Notes: a model not told the origin generated them from the sequence alone. A stretch of 64,000 nucleotides of DNA from Allomuricauda ruestringensis DSM 13258 (GCF_000224085.1 NC_015945.1:2968501-3032500), one strand, 5' to 3'. Positions 24,877-35,468 are shown, numbered from the stretch's first letter. Translations and numbers: made by a program.

Positions 24877-26457
24877 TTATTTGCTCCTTTCTTGTTTTTG
24901 CTTGTCCACCATGGCTTCCACGTCGCTCAACAATTTTTTAGCGTCATATATGATACCATCTTTAATGGTGTATTCTATTCCACCAACTCTTTCAACTTTT
25001 GCAGTGTCATCGTTCAAACGAACGGCACCAGTTCCATACAGCACTTTTAGGTTTTGAAGTGGGTTTTCATCCACAATGATCATATCCGCCAACAAACCTT
25101 CGCGAATCACTCCATATTCAATAGGTTTTTTTAAAGGTTTGAAGATTTCTTGAGCGCTGTGCATTGTGGCGGCACGAATGACTTCCAATGGATGGAATCC
25201 TGCTTCTTGAAACATTTCAAGCTCCAAGATTGTCCCAAAACCGTACAGTTGATATATGAAACCTGAATCTGAACCTAGGGTAATCTTCCCGCCCCTGTTC
25301 TTATATTCATTCAGGAACTGCATCCATACTTGATAATATTTTTTCCACGCCACTTCATCTTCTGTGGTCCAGTCGAACCAGTAAGCACCATGGCTTGTAC
25401 GACTGGGTGAAAAGAAATCCATCAAAGATGGCAAAGTGTATTTTTCGTGCCAGTCTGCATTACGTGCTCTCATCACATCCCTGCCTGCGGAATAGATGGT
25501 CATGGTTGGGTTGATGTAGAAATCAAGTTTCAAGAATTCATCAAGTAGGGCGTTCCATTTTTCGCCACCAGGTTTCACCAAGTTCCATTGACGGGCAACT
25601 TGCCCAAAGCGATGTTGCTCATCTCCGTAATTGATGTCAACCGGCCAAGGTTGTACATCGTTGTTTTCGTACATGGATTCAAATAGCCCATAAAAGTGGG
25701 TCATACTGGTAAGTCCCAATCTGGCAGCATCAATGGTGTTCATTTGTGCCACGCCACTTTGTGCAAGGTGAGCGGTGCTTCCCATTCCCAATGAGTTTGC
25801 TTCGTCGAGTACGGCCTCCATGATGGCAGGACGGTGGGACACCAATTTTAGTCCATCCACACCTTTTTTGTTGGCGTAGCGCACCCATTCCCTGGCATCT
25901 TCCGGTGTCAAGATTTTACGGCCTTCCCATTCTTTTCCAGTTCCAATTCTATGGAAGGAGACCATTCTGGGCGCCACAATTTCATTTTTGGCACTTCTTT
26001 CCTTTTCTTTTAGCGACCATTCCAAGTTGCCAAAAGGTACGCCTCTGATTGTAGTAATTCCATGGGCCATCCATAATTTATATACGTATTCCGCTTCTGG
26101 GGCTTTTGGAGCACCTCCAGTGTGTACGTGTAAATCTATAAGACCTGGCATTACGTATTTTCCTGTGGCATCGATTTCTTTGGTTTTGCCATTGCCCAGT
26201 TTTGGACGTTTGGATTCGTCGATTGGAACTTTGGGAACACCGACTCTTGCGATATCCACAATTTTGTTGTCCTCGACAATAATGTCCACAGGTCCAGATG
26301 CTGGGCCACCGGTCCCATCAATTAAAATGGCACCTCTAATAATAAGTCTGTCAAAAGGGCCCTCTCCTTCACCCGGTTTTCTATCCGGTGCTCCAATGGT
26401 TTGGGCACACACCAGCATGGGGAGCAAAAGAAGTACTGCAAATAATAATTTTTTCAT
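24877..26457 (-). CDS. Secreted amidohydrolase, paralogue of the 35515 gene
   Basis: 526 residues, signal peptide ending MLVCAQ. Amidohydrolase TIM barrel with ligands in order: HVH in LIDLHVHTGG, Lys in VDGLKLVSHRP, His in STAHLAQSG, His in SMTHFYGLFE, Asp in LGSDSGFIYQLYG. The N-terminal FDRLIIRGAILIDGTGGPASGPVDIIVEDN and C-terminal RVGGIEYTIKDGIIYDAKKLL blocks match the gene at 35515-37122 closely. Such exported members resemble the Xaa-Pro dipeptidase/imidazolonepropionase branch. Downstream of the ECF sigma gene on the same strand, so it brackets the SusCD locus with its paralogue. Confidence 0.87.
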   Translation of the reverse strand: MKKLLFAVLLLLPMLVCAQTIGAPDRKPGEGEGPFDRLIIRGAILIDGTGGPASGPVDIIVEDNKIVDIARVGVPKVPIDESKRPKLGNGKTKEIDATGKYVMPGLIDLHVHTGGAPKAPEAEYVYKLWMAHGITTIRGVPFGNLEWSLKEKERSAKNEIVAPRMVSFHRIGTGKEWEGRKILTPEDAREWVRYANKKGVDGLKLVSHRPAIMEAVLDEANSLGMGSTAHLAQSGVAQMNTIDAARLGLTSMTHFYGLFESMYENNDVQPWPVDINYGDEQHRFGQVARQWNLVKPGGEKWNALLDEFLKLDFYINPTMTIYSAGRDVMRARNADWHEKYTLPSLMDFFSPSRTSHGAYWFDWTTEDEVAWKKYYQVWMQFLNEYKNRGGKITLGSDSGFIYQLYGFGTILELEMFQEAGFHPLEVIRAATMHSAQEIFKPLKKPIEYGVIREGLLADMIIVDENPLQNLKVLYGTGAVRLNDDTAKVERVGGIEYTIKDGIIYDAKKLLSDVEAMVDKQKQERSK

Positions 26458-26697
26458 GATTTAAGGTTTAAATGATTGTTGGTTGGTCAAGCCCATAGTT
26501 ATGGAAAATGGGCATAAACAATCCGTATTTAATAACACTGTTCAATACTATGTTAAAAAAATATGAATTTGGGGTGACAGGGGGCTGCTTTTTATCGTTT
26601 TTGATAAAAAAATTCAGCTTGATGGTGGAATTTAAATAGCAAGTGTAAAGGAAGGGGGCCAAATTAAAGAACCATCGAGCAATGGGTAGGAGCGCAA

Positions 26698-27237
26698 TCA
26701 ATAAAAGGACGGTAGCTGTTCCACGATTCGGGATAGCTGTATTAGCAGAATTACAGAAATATAATCTTCTTTTTTATAAGATCTTAAAAATGCATATGCC
26801 CGTTTCATTTGGGTTTTTACGGTGTTTACGGAAATACCATTGGCTTCTGCAATCTCCGTATAGCTTTTTCCATCCACCACGACCGACACAAAAATTTCTT
26901 TCCTCTTTTTTGGCAATTTATTGATGAGCTCGTTCAATTTATTATTTTGTTTGTCCGATTTGGTTTCGGGGACACCTGTATCCGTTTCAAAGGTGTCTAG
27001 GAGCTTTTGCTCTCTTTTCTTCTTTTCTAAATATTGAAGGCTCAAATTCTTGACGGATTTTTTGGCGTAGGCTTCGAAAGATATCTGTATGATAATGGAT
27101 TCCCGTTTGTTCCAAAACGAAACAAAGAAATCTTGCACAATGTCCTTCGCAATATCCTTGTCCTTTACTATGGAAAAGGAAACCAAGCACAAAAGAGGAT
27201 AATTGTTTTTAAAAAGCTCTTCAACCTTAAATCTCAT
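26698..27237 (-). CDS. ECF-type RNA polymerase sigma factor
   Basis: 179 residues. Region 2 (IAKDIVQDFFVSFWNKRE, with DIVQDFF near the core-binding motif) and region 4 (LINKLPKKRKEIFVSVVVDGKSYTEIAEANGISVNTVKTQMKRAYAFLR, a clear sigma4 HTH). Divergent from the fecR-like gene at 27407 across 169 bp, the usual pairing in which the FecR protein holds the sigma until a TonB receptor signals. It should drive the SusC/SusD operon. Confidence 0.9.
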   Translation of the reverse strand: MRFKVEELFKNNYPLLCLVSFSIVKDKDIAKDIVQDFFVSFWNKRESIIIQISFEAYAKKSVKNLSLQYLEKKKREQKLLDTFETDTGVPETKSDKQNNKLNELINKLPKKRKEIFVSVVVDGKSYTEIAEANGISVNTVKTQMKRAYAFLRSYKKEDYISVILLIQLSRIVEQLPSFY

Positions 27238-27406
27238 ATAATTGAGGTTTCGGGGGGTTCATGTAAATTTAAAGTTACCGAAATATAAAATTAAACTTGA
27301 TCATTACCCAAATTGGTTAAAAAAATTATTGTTTTTTTAAAAAAACTTTGAGGATTGTCACCCTATTTCAAAAAAACATTATCTAATAAATGAGAACAAT
27401 GATCGA

Positions 27407-28567
27407 ATGCATAAGAAAGAAACATTGCGTACACTTTTAAAAAAGTTGAAGGAGTCGACCAGTTGGAAAGATAAATCCGATAAGGAGTTCGAATATTTCA
27501 CTCAAGAATTGATCGAGCGTATTATTGAAGAGGATTTGGTGGACGAATCTTTGGAGCTTTTAGAGGGGTTGGATGTGGATAAGGATTGGAAATCCTTGCA
27601 ATCTAAAATGTCGAAGAATAAGATTAAAAGACTATCCCCTCAAAGAATTTTCAAATATGCGGCCATTTTTGTTGGAATTGTCTCGCTGGGCATTGGTTTT
27701 GTTTGGGAAAGTACCACCAACGATGATAGAATGTTTTCCGTAATGGATGATGAGCATGTGACATTGGATACGGGTTCGGATAGAACCCTGATAGAGTCGC
27801 ATGGTAGCCATGGCGTTATACTTCCATCTGGTGAAACGGTGGCTATTCACAATGGAGATACATTGATTTATGGTTCAAATGAAGAGATTAAGGACATTGT
27901 TTACAATGAACTCAATATACCCAATGGTAAAATGTTCACCCTTGTGCTGCCAGATGGTACTAAAGTTCGTTTAAACTCGGGCACAAGAATTAAATTTCCT
28001 GTAAAATTTCCTAAACAAGGCATAAGAGAGGTCTTGGTTTATGGAGAGGCATATTTTGATGTGACCAAGGATGAAAGACGTCCCTTTGTGGTCAACTCCA
28101 AAGAAATTGCGGTAAAAGTTTTGGGGACGCAGTTCAATTTGTCTTCCTATCAAGACCAAAACGAAGTAGCTATAGTATTGGTCGAAGGCTCAGTCAGTCT
28201 TTCTCATTCAGAAAATAGTAAGGATAAGATTTTATTGAAACCAGGAGAAAAGGGTGCTTGGAATAGGGACAAGGGAACAATCGAGGTGGAAAAAGTGGAT
28301 GTTTCGCTGCATACAGGATGGGTGAATGGAGAGGTTGTTTTTAGAAATGCACCATTTACAGAATTACTCGCCAGTTTGGAAAGGACCTATAATGTGCAAA
28401 TAGAAAATACGAACAAGGATATTGCTGAACAAACCTTTAGTGCCAGGTTCAATAGAAATGTAGAAAAAATAGAAGACGTTCTCGACGCACTCAGAATAAT
28501 TACTCCTTTTGATTATGAGGTAGAGGGGGGTGACAATAGGAAAAAGGTGAGTATCAAAATAAAGTGA
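27407..28567 (+). CDS. FecR-family anti-sigma/signal transducer
   Basis: 386 residues: cytoplasmic N-terminal about 80 residues (sigma-binding), one membrane helix (IFKYAAIFVGIVSLGIGFVW, about 80-100), then the periplasmic FecR domain (NIPNGKMFTLVLPDGTKVRLNSGTRIKFPVKF, REVLVYGEAYFDVTKDERRPFVVNSKEIAVKVLGTQFNL) and a C-terminal DUF4974 domain (VFRNAPFTELLASLERTYNVQIE). It relays occupancy of the SusC receptor (which carries an STN domain) to the sigma factor encoded divergently. Confidence 0.92.
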   Translation: MHKKETLRTLLKKLKESTSWKDKSDKEFEYFTQELIERIIEEDLVDESLELLEGLDVDKDWKSLQSKMSKNKIKRLSPQRIFKYAAIFVGIVSLGIGFVWESTTNDDRMFSVMDDEHVTLDTGSDRTLIESHGSHGVILPSGETVAIHNGDTLIYGSNEEIKDIVYNELNIPNGKMFTLVLPDGTKVRLNSGTRIKFPVKFPKQGIREVLVYGEAYFDVTKDERRPFVVNSKEIAVKVLGTQFNLSSYQDQNEVAIVLVEGSVSLSHSENSKDKILLKPGEKGAWNRDKGTIEVEKVDVSLHTGWVNGEVVFRNAPFTELLASLERTYNVQIENTNKDIAEQTFSARFNRNVEKIEDVLDALRIITPFDYEVEGGDNRKKVSIKIK

Positions 28568-28653
28568 CAGATAACAGCCAAATTATAAATTGCTAATATT
28601 AAAACGACTACGCCAATGAAATGACTTTTTTACTAAAAAAAGCACATAAAAAA

Positions 28654-28675
28654 AGGGAATGTTGGCCCATTCCCT
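28654..28675 (+). terminator. Hairpin between the FecR and SusC genes
   Basis: AGGGAATG-TTGGCC-CATTCCCT forms a perfect 8-bp stem after an A-rich run. There is no long T tract behind it, so attenuation or a processing site is as likely as full termination. It could set the large excess of SusCD over FecR. Confidence 0.4.
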
Positions 28676-28729
28676 CTCTTAAACTGTGTAATAAATATCG
28701 ATTCAAACTAATTAAATCAACTCAAAATT

Positions 28730-31700
28730 ATGAAAAAAAAACCATCTAGAATTCTTTTTTTAAGGAGTTTCTTGAAGAATGGTTTATCAACCCGATTGAC
28801 CATTTTTCTAATTATCGCTTCAATCATCCAAATTCAGGCGGATCCTGGCTCCCAAGGGGAAAAGCTATCGCTTGATCTGGAGGGGGTTACCATAGAGAGT
28901 GCTCTTGGGGAGATCGAGTCCCGTTCGGAGTATCGCTTTATGTACGAGTACAATCAAATTCCTTTAAAAAAGAAAGTAAGTTTAAAAACCAGTGATCAAA
29001 AAGTGGAGGATATACTCACACTTCTATTTAAGGACACAAAAGTGGTTTTCCAGTTTAGGGGCAGACAAATTATACTGATGAAATCTGTTACTAAGCAACT
29101 TGAAGATGGATCCGCTTCGTCCGAGTCCATTAAATCTATTATCCAGAATACAGTAAGTGGTACTGTTGTTGATTTTAGCGGTGTCCCTTTATTGGGGGCA
29201 AACGTTATGGTGAAGGGAACTTCCAATGGTGCACAAACTGATTTCGATGGAAATTTTACGATAGATGCCGAAACGGGTGACGTATTGGTTGTTTCCTATA
29301 TTGGTTTTAAGACGCTGGAGGTGGAAGTTACCGGTGGTGGACCAATCAACATTGTGCTTCAAGAGGATTCGGCACAGTTGGATGAAGTTGTGGTAACCGC
29401 TCTAGGTATTTCCAGAGAGAAAAAATCCTTGGGTTATGCAACGCAAGAAGTTGATGGGGAAGATGTCAACCGGACTCCTACGGACAACGTTGTAAATGCT
29501 CTTTCAGGTAAAATTGCAGGTGTTCAGATCAAGAACAACACCAATATGGGCGGATCCAGTAATGTTGTGATTCGTGGTAGTACATCTTTAACAGGTAACA
29601 ACCAGGCCCTTTTTGTTGTGGACGGTGTTCCAGTAAGTAACTCCAACTTTAACACGTCCGATCAACAAAGTGGTACCGGTGGTTTCGACTACGGCAACAT
29701 GGCCTCCGATATCAACCCAAACGATATTAAATCCATCAACGTACTGAAAGGTGCGGCCGCAACCGCACTTTATGGGTCTAGGGCCACAAATGGTGCTGTT
29801 ATCATCACCACCAAATCAGGGGCAGGATCAAAACAAAAACCAACCGTTACCATTAATTCCAATGTGACCATGGGCTTTATAGATAAAACCACATGGCCAG
29901 ATTTTCAATACCAATATGGTACTGGATATGGAGCGGTATATGGTAGCGATGGCAGTAGTTTTTTCAATGATCAAGATGTCAATGGAGACGGTGAGTTGGA
30001 TTTGGTGACTCCAGCTACGGCCTATGGCTCTTATGGTGCACAATTTGATCCCAACCTAATGGTGTACCAATGGGATTCTTTTTACGAAGGCTCTCCGTAC
30101 TATTTGCAGCCATCACCTTGGGTGGCACCCGAAAGTAGGTTAATCGATTTCTTTGAAACACCTGTAACCATGACCAACAGTGTTGCGGTTGCTGGAGGAA
30201 GCGATAAGGCGACCTACAGAATTGCCTACACGCGTTTCAATCAAGATGGATTGATGCCGAACAGTAACATGACCAGGGACAATATTTCCATCAATACATC
30301 TTTTGATATTACCGATAAGTTTTCCGTTTCCGGAAGTGCAAACTACATACTTACCGATGCTCTTGGAAGAAATAGAACTGGTAGTGAAACAGGTGCCAAT
30401 GCACAAAACGTAATCTCCTCCATGAGAAGATACTGGGCCATGAACGTTGGTATAGATGAGCTTAGAGATGCTTATTTCAACACAGGAATGAATGTTGACC
30501 CATTTATGGGCGGAACGATCGACAATCCTTACTGGGTGGTTTACGAGAACTACCAGAACGATTCACGTAGCAGAATTTTTGGTAACGTATCTGCAAAATA
30601 TAAGTTCACCGATTGGTTGAATGTTGAAGGTAGAGTGTCCTTGGATACCTATTCCTTTATACAAGAAGAAAGGAGCAACGTAGGTACTGCAGGTGCTGTG
30701 GGAAGATATTCCAGAAGAAACATCAACTATAGTGAAGAAAACTATGATTTGATGATCAACTTCAACAAATATGTTACCGACAAGTTGAACATCAGTGGTG
30801 TTTTGGGTACCAATATTAGGAGAACTGCTCTTAGTTCAATTTATGCCGAAACAAACGGTGGATTGGTGCTTCCTGACTTGTTTTCCCTGTCCAACTCCTT
30901 GAACTTGCCACCTGCGCCTATTGAGAATGTGGAGAAAGTGGGGGTTGATGGATTTTATGGATTGGCTTCCTTTGGTTATGATAACTTGATCTATATTGAT
31001 TTAACAGGACGATTTGATCATTCCTCTACATTACCAGAGGAGAACAGTACCTATTTCTACCCATCGGTTTCTTCCAGTTTTGTGTTTTCCAATTTGTTGG
31101 ATAAGAGCTGGTTGAGCTTTGGTAAACTTCGTTTGAACTATGCAGAGGTAGGCAGTTCTGCCCCCGCTAACAGTTTGATCGATGTATTGAACAAACCGAC
31201 TCCGTTTGGTGCTGTGCCTTTGTACGGTACCAATAGCACCAAGAACAACGAGAACTTATTGCCCGAAACAACGATCAGTTACGAGACAGGTCTTGAAATG
31301 AGATTTTTGAACAGTAGGTTAGGTTTCGATCTATCCTTGTACCAAACAAATTCCAAGGATCAGATTATTCCCGTGGCCATTTCAACCACCACTGGATACT
31401 CTTCCAGATTTGTGAATGCAGGAGAGGTTGAAAACAAAGGTATTGAGGTAGCCATCAATGGAGACATTGTGCAAACAGAGGATTTTCAATGGAAAGCCAA
31501 CATAAACTGGGCCAAAAACCAGAGTGAGGTAGTTTCCCTGTTCGAAGGAGGAAGCAACCTCCAATTGGGTACGGTCAGTGGAGTTTCCATCAATGCAACC
31601 GTAGGTGAACCCTACGGAACCATTCAAGGTACCGATTACATCTATGTGGACGGTGAGCGTTTGATAAACCAGGAAACAGGAGCTTACGAACGTACAACTA

Positions 31701-32290
31701 CATCCAATAACGTAATTGGAAACATTACACCGGATTGGACGGCAGGTATTACCAATCAGTTGAAGTACAAAAACTTTGATTTGAACTTTTTGATCGATAT
31801 CCAAAGTGGAGGGAATGTATATTCAAACGATATTTCAACAGGTAACCGTTCAGGTTTGTATGCCTGGTCCGTTGGACTCAATGATCTTGGCAACCCAATA
31901 AGAAACTCTCTGGCTGATGGCGGAGGTATTATTTTGGATGGTGTAGCTCCCGATGGATCTCCAAATACCGTTAGAACCGCAATGGACAACTACAGAAATG
32001 CAACGGGAAGTGTAATGGCACCACAGGCCTACTTTGTGTACGATGCATCCTATGTGAAGTTGAGAGAAGTTTCCCTTAACTACAATTTCCCAAAAATGCC
32101 CTTTATGGACAAACTGAGCATTCAGTCGCTCAGGTTGGGGTTGACAGGTTCCAACTTGTGGATAATTCACAAGAACTTGCCATATGCGGATCCAGAAGCT
32201 GGATTGAGTTCCGGTAACTTGCAAGGTTCTCAAAACGGGGTTTTGCCTACGGTAAGAAATATCGGTTTTAACCTACAAGTTCAATTCTAA
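28730..32290 (+). CDS. SusC/RagA-family TonB-dependent receptor with STN domain
   Basis: 1186 residues. Signal peptide, then an STN domain (about 45-115, LSLDLEGVTIESALGEIESRSEYRFMYEYN) used for transmembrane signalling to FecR, a CarboxypepD regulatory beta-sandwich (about 141-220, SGTVVDFSGVPLLGANVMVKG..TDFDGNFTI), TonB-box-like DEVVVTALGI, plug domain (NVVNALSGKIAGVQI..NNTNMGGSSNVVIRGSTSLTG) and a 22-strand barrel ending NIGFNLQVQF. It imports nutrients captured by the SusD protein. Neighbouring peptidases suggest a peptide rather than a glycan substrate. Confidence 0.94.
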   Translation: MKKKPSRILFLRSFLKNGLSTRLTIFLIIASIIQIQADPGSQGEKLSLDLEGVTIESALGEIESRSEYRFMYEYNQIPLKKKVSLKTSDQKVEDILTLLFKDTKVVFQFRGRQIILMKSVTKQLEDGSASSESIKSIIQNTVSGTVVDFSGVPLLGANVMVKGTSNGAQTDFDGNFTIDAETGDVLVVSYIGFKTLEVEVTGGGPINIVLQEDSAQLDEVVVTALGISREKKSLGYATQEVDGEDVNRTPTDNVVNALSGKIAGVQIKNNTNMGGSSNVVIRGSTSLTGNNQALFVVDGVPVSNSNFNTSDQQSGTGGFDYGNMASDINPNDIKSINVLKGAAATALYGSRATNGAVIITTKSGAGSKQKPTVTINSNVTMGFIDKTTWPDFQYQYGTGYGAVYGSDGSSFFNDQDVNGDGELDLVTPATAYGSYGAQFDPNLMVYQWDSFYEGSPYYLQPSPWVAPESRLIDFFETPVTMTNSVAVAGGSDKATYRIAYTRFNQDGLMPNSNMTRDNISINTSFDITDKFSVSGSANYILTDALGRNRTGSETGANAQNVISSMRRYWAMNVGIDELRDAYFNTGMNVDPFMGGTIDNPYWVVYENYQNDSRSRIFGNVSAKYKFTDWLNVEGRVSLDTYSFIQEERSNVGTAGAVGRYSRRNINYSEENYDLMINFNKYVTDKLNISGVLGTNIRRTALSSIYAETNGGLVLPDLFSLSNSLNLPPAPIENVEKVGVDGFYGLASFGYDNLIYIDLTGRFDHSSTLPEENSTYFYPSVSSSFVFSNLLDKSWLSFGKLRLNYAEVGSSAPANSLIDVLNKPTPFGAVPLYGTNSTKNNENLLPETTISYETGLEMRFLNSRLGFDLSLYQTNSKDQIIPVAISTTTGYSSRFVNAGEVENKGIEVAINGDIVQTEDFQWKANINWAKNQSEVVSLFEGGSNLQLGTVSGVSINATVGEPYGTIQGTDYIYVDGERLINQETGAYERTTTSNNVIGNITPDWTAGITNQLKYKNFDLNFLIDIQSGGNVYSNDISTGNRSGLYAWSVGLNDLGNPIRNSLADGGGIILDGVAPDGSPNTVRTAMDNYRNATGSVMAPQAYFVYDASYVKLREVSLNYNFPKMPFMDKLSIQSLRLGLTGSNLWIIHKNLPYADPEAGLSSGNLQGSQNGVLPTVRNIGFNLQVQF

Positions 32291-32309
32291 ACCCAAAAAA
32301 AAACAGAAA

Positions 32310-33728
32310 ATGAAAAACTATTATATCATAATTTTAATGGCACTGTTTTTCTCATGTTCCGGTGATTTGGAAGACATGAACGTTGATGTGAAGAACGCAA
32401 CGCAGGCTCCAGCAGAAAGCTTTTTCAACAATGCAGTAAAAAACCTGTCCGATACCATGAGCGGTATTACCTATGGAGCCAATGGTAACCCGTTCAATAC
32501 AACAAGACTGTTGGTACAGCAGATTTCCTCCGTTACTTATAACGAAGGCACGACGTACTATTCCAACTTTACTTGGAACGAGGTCTATATGGATATCTTG
32601 AACAACCTTCGCCAAAGCGCAGAGGTAATTCAGAGTGCGGAGAGCTTGACTCCCGCAAACGAAAATCAACTGGCAATCATTGAGATTGTCCAAGTGTACA
32701 CTTGGTCCAAGCTTGTGGAGTCTTTTGGCGATATACCATATTCCCAAGCACTGGATGTCGACAATATTTCACCTGAATACGATGATGAAGAAGTAATCTA
32801 TACCGATTTGATTGCACGATTGACAGCAGCCATCAATGCATTGGATGCATCGCAGCCATCATGGGGACAAGATCTTCTTTACAACGGAGATGTTTCCAGT
32901 TGGAGTAGTTTCGGAAGTTCACTATTGTTCCAAATGGGAATGAGGATCATTGATGCCAACCCTACTTTGGGCACAGAGGCCATGACCACTGCCTTGCCGA
33001 ATATCTTTACATCAAATGCAGATATTGCAGAGATAGAGCATTTGGAGTCTCAGCCCAATACCGCAGAACTCTGGACGGATTTAGCAGTAGGAAACCGTAG
33101 GGACTTTGTGGGAACTGATGTTTTTATAGACTATATGAACGATTTGGAAGATCCACGAAGAGCAGTCTTCTTTCAAGAAGTTGATGGTACCGACGGTGTT
33201 TACCTTGGCTCACCCTCTGGACTTGTAGTGGCGTATTTTGATTTCTCCAGATTTGGGACCCTATTCTATCAGCCGACCACTCCGGTCATTCTTTTGGATT
33301 ACGCAACAATAGAGTTTTTGTTGGCGGAAGCCGCAGAAAGAGGAATTGCGGGGGTAACCGATCCAGAATCACATTACAATGCAGCCATTCAGGCAAATTT
33401 TGATTATTATGGACTTGGCGACAGCGCGGCCGCTTATCTGGCAAAGCCAGAAGTTGCATATGATACGGCTCCCGGTACATGGGAAGAAAAAATAGGCATG
33501 CAAAAGTGGGTGGCATTGTTCAACCAAGGATTGGAAGCATGGACAGAGTACAGAAGATTGGACTATCCAACTTTGGAAGCACCGCCTCAATCCTTTGTTC
33601 CTACTGTTCCGGTTAGATTGACATACCCTATTTCCGAGCAAACCTTGAACAGGACCAACTATGAAAGTGCAGATGCAGCCATAGGTGGAGACCTGCTTAC
33701 TACAAGTTTGTTCTGGGATGTGGATTAA
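32310..33728 (+). CDS. SusD/RagB-family substrate-binding lipoprotein
   Basis: 472 residues. Lipobox FFSCSG (Cys about residue 16) anchors the protein in the outer membrane. It is of the SusD-like/SusD_RagB type with TPR-rich fold (NNLRQSAEVIQSAESLTPANENQLAIIEIVQVYTWSKLVESFGDIPYSQAL) and a late IGMQKWVALFNQGLEAWTEYRRLDYPTL signature. It forms the lid of the SusC channel encoded 19 bp upstream. Confidence 0.92.
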   Translation: MKNYYIIILMALFFSCSGDLEDMNVDVKNATQAPAESFFNNAVKNLSDTMSGITYGANGNPFNTTRLLVQQISSVTYNEGTTYYSNFTWNEVYMDILNNLRQSAEVIQSAESLTPANENQLAIIEIVQVYTWSKLVESFGDIPYSQALDVDNISPEYDDEEVIYTDLIARLTAAINALDASQPSWGQDLLYNGDVSSWSSFGSSLLFQMGMRIIDANPTLGTEAMTTALPNIFTSNADIAEIEHLESQPNTAELWTDLAVGNRRDFVGTDVFIDYMNDLEDPRRAVFFQEVDGTDGVYLGSPSGLVVAYFDFSRFGTLFYQPTTPVILLDYATIEFLLAEAAERGIAGVTDPESHYNAAIQANFDYYGLGDSAAAYLAKPEVAYDTAPGTWEEKIGMQKWVALFNQGLEAWTEYRRLDYPTLEAPPQSFVPTVPVRLTYPISEQTLNRTNYESADAAIGGDLLTTSLFWDVD

Positions 33729-33822
33729 ATTCAAGTAAATACAACCAGACTTTAACCATAGATTGCCGGGGCTCTCCCCCAGTCCCGGCTCTCATTGATT
33801 TTTTTATCCGTTTGATTAGCTC

Positions 33823-33886
33823 AAAGGGGCAGAATACACTCTATCTAAATTTTATTGCTCACTAAATCGAAGTTCTGCCCCTTTTT
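33823..33886 (+). terminator. Long-stem terminator after SusD
   Basis: AAAGGGGCAGAA (33823-33834) pairs perfectly with TTCTGCCCCTTT (33873-33884) and is followed by a T run. The loop is 38 nt. It separates the SusCD operon from the S10 peptidase gene. Confidence 0.65.
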
Positions 33887-33968
33887 TATTGCTGGTTTGA
33901 ATTACTAATACTAAAAATTGATATACCCGACATTCCGGGCTACCTACGTTATACTAAAACATAAAATA

Positions 33969-35468
33969 ATGAACATAAGACTTAACAGAATAATATATCT
34001 TCTCCTTTTTATAGGTACAACAGTCTCTGCGCAGCAGTTGAATACCGCTATGGACTCCACTGTAACTGTACAGGGAAAAGTGAATATTAAAGGAAAAGAA
34101 GTAAAATATAAGGCAACCACGGGGAAACAACCCGTATGGGACGATAAGGGAAAAATAATAGCCGGACTGTTTTTTACCTATTACCAAAGAACAGATGTAG
34201 ATAACATTGCCAAAAGACCACTAGTGATTTCTTTTAATGGTGGTCCTGGGTCGGCCTCGGTCTGGATGCACATTGCATATACCGGCCCAAAAATTCTGAA
34301 TATTGATGAAGAAGGGTACCCGGTACAACCCTATGGAATAAAGGACAACCCAAATTCCATTTTGGATGTCGCCGATATCGTCTATGTGAACCCTGTAAAT
34401 ACAGGATATTCAAGGGCTATTGATGAAATGGACGACAAGACCAAGTCGGAGACCTTTTTTGGTGTTAAACAGGATATAAAATACTTGGCTACTTGGATCG
34501 ATAACTTTGTTACAAGAAATAACCGTTGGTCCTCACCAAAATTTTTAATTGGGGAAAGTTATGGAACACCAAGGGTTTCAGGTTTGTCATTGGAACTCCA
34601 AAACTCCCATTGGATGTATTTGAATGGAGTGATTTTGGTTTCTCCAACAACCTTGGGAATAGAAAGAGGTACCGTTGCAGGAGCAGCCAACTTCTTGCCT
34701 TATTATACAGCTGCAGCTTGGTTCCACAAGCAATTGCCCGCTGATTTGCAGTCCAAGGATCTTGTCGAAATCCTTCCAGAGGTCGAAGCCTATACCATAG
34801 ATGTGCTTACTCCTGCAATCTCGAAGGGAGGATATTTGCCAGCATCAGAAAAAAAGCGTGTCGCAGCAACAATATCAAGATACTCTGGATTATCCGAAAA
34901 AGTGATATTGGAACATAACCTACGCATACCAAAAACCTTCTTTTGGAAAGAACTGCTAAGAAATGAAGGCTACAACATCGGTAGATTGGATTCACGTTAC
35001 TTGGGAATTGATGAACAGACGGCGGGGACAAGGCCCGATTATGCGGCAGAACTTACAAGTTGGTTACATTCCTTCACTCCGGCCATCAACCATTACTTCA
35101 AGAACTATCTAAATTATCATACAGACGTAAAGTACAACATGTTCGGGCCAGTGCGTCCCTGGGATAGAAGCAACAATAGAACAGGATACGACCTGAGGCA
35201 GGCTATGGCACAAAATCCATACTTAAATGTATTGGTACAGTCAGGTTACTACGATGGAGGCACGGATTATTTCAATGCAAAATACAACATGTGGCAAATG
35301 GACCCCAGCGGTAGACTCAAAGATCGAATGGAGTGGAAAGGATACAGGAGCGGACATATGATGTACCTTAGAAATGAAGATTTGCAAACAGCGAACGACG
35401 ACCTAAGGGAGTTTATCGCTAAGTCGCTCCCAGCAGAAGGAATGCCTGCAAAATATAGTAGAAAGTAA
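33969..35468 (+). CDS. Secreted serine carboxypeptidase (S10 family)
   Basis: 499 residues from ATG 33969, giving the signal peptide MNIRLNRIIYLLLFIGTTVSAQ (an ATG at 33918 would add 17 non-signal residues). Family S10 motifs: oxyanion-hole FNGGPGSASVW, nucleophile Ser197 in GESYGTPRV, Asp in VLVQSGYYDGGTDY, His in RSGHMMYL. The enzyme removes C-terminal residues from peptides, some members favouring Pro in P1. It sits between SusCD and an amidohydrolase and upstream of proline catabolism genes, so it likely trims peptides delivered to the periplasm. Confidence 0.9.
   Translation: MNIRLNRIIYLLLFIGTTVSAQQLNTAMDSTVTVQGKVNIKGKEVKYKATTGKQPVWDDKGKIIAGLFFTYYQRTDVDNIAKRPLVISFNGGPGSASVWMHIAYTGPKILNIDEEGYPVQPYGIKDNPNSILDVADIVYVNPVNTGYSRAIDEMDDKTKSETFFGVKQDIKYLATWIDNFVTRNNRWSSPKFLIGESYGTPRVSGLSLELQNSHWMYLNGVILVSPTTLGIERGTVAGAANFLPYYTAAAWFHKQLPADLQSKDLVEILPEVEAYTIDVLTPAISKGGYLPASEKKRVAATISRYSGLSEKVILEHNLRIPKTFFWKELLRNEGYNIGRLDSRYLGIDEQTAGTRPDYAAELTSWLHSFTPAINHYFKNYLNYHTDVKYNMFGPVRPWDRSNNRTGYDLRQAMAQNPYLNVLVQSGYYDGGTDYFNAKYNMWQMDPSGRLKDRMEWKGYRSGHMMYLRNEDLQTANDDLREFIAKSLPAEGMPAKYSRK

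Noticed and set aside
25988..26464. 158-residue plus-strand ORF antisense to the amidohydrolase
   Set aside because: It is a mirror of a well-supported gene in another frame, with no domain and typical low-complexity antisense composition.
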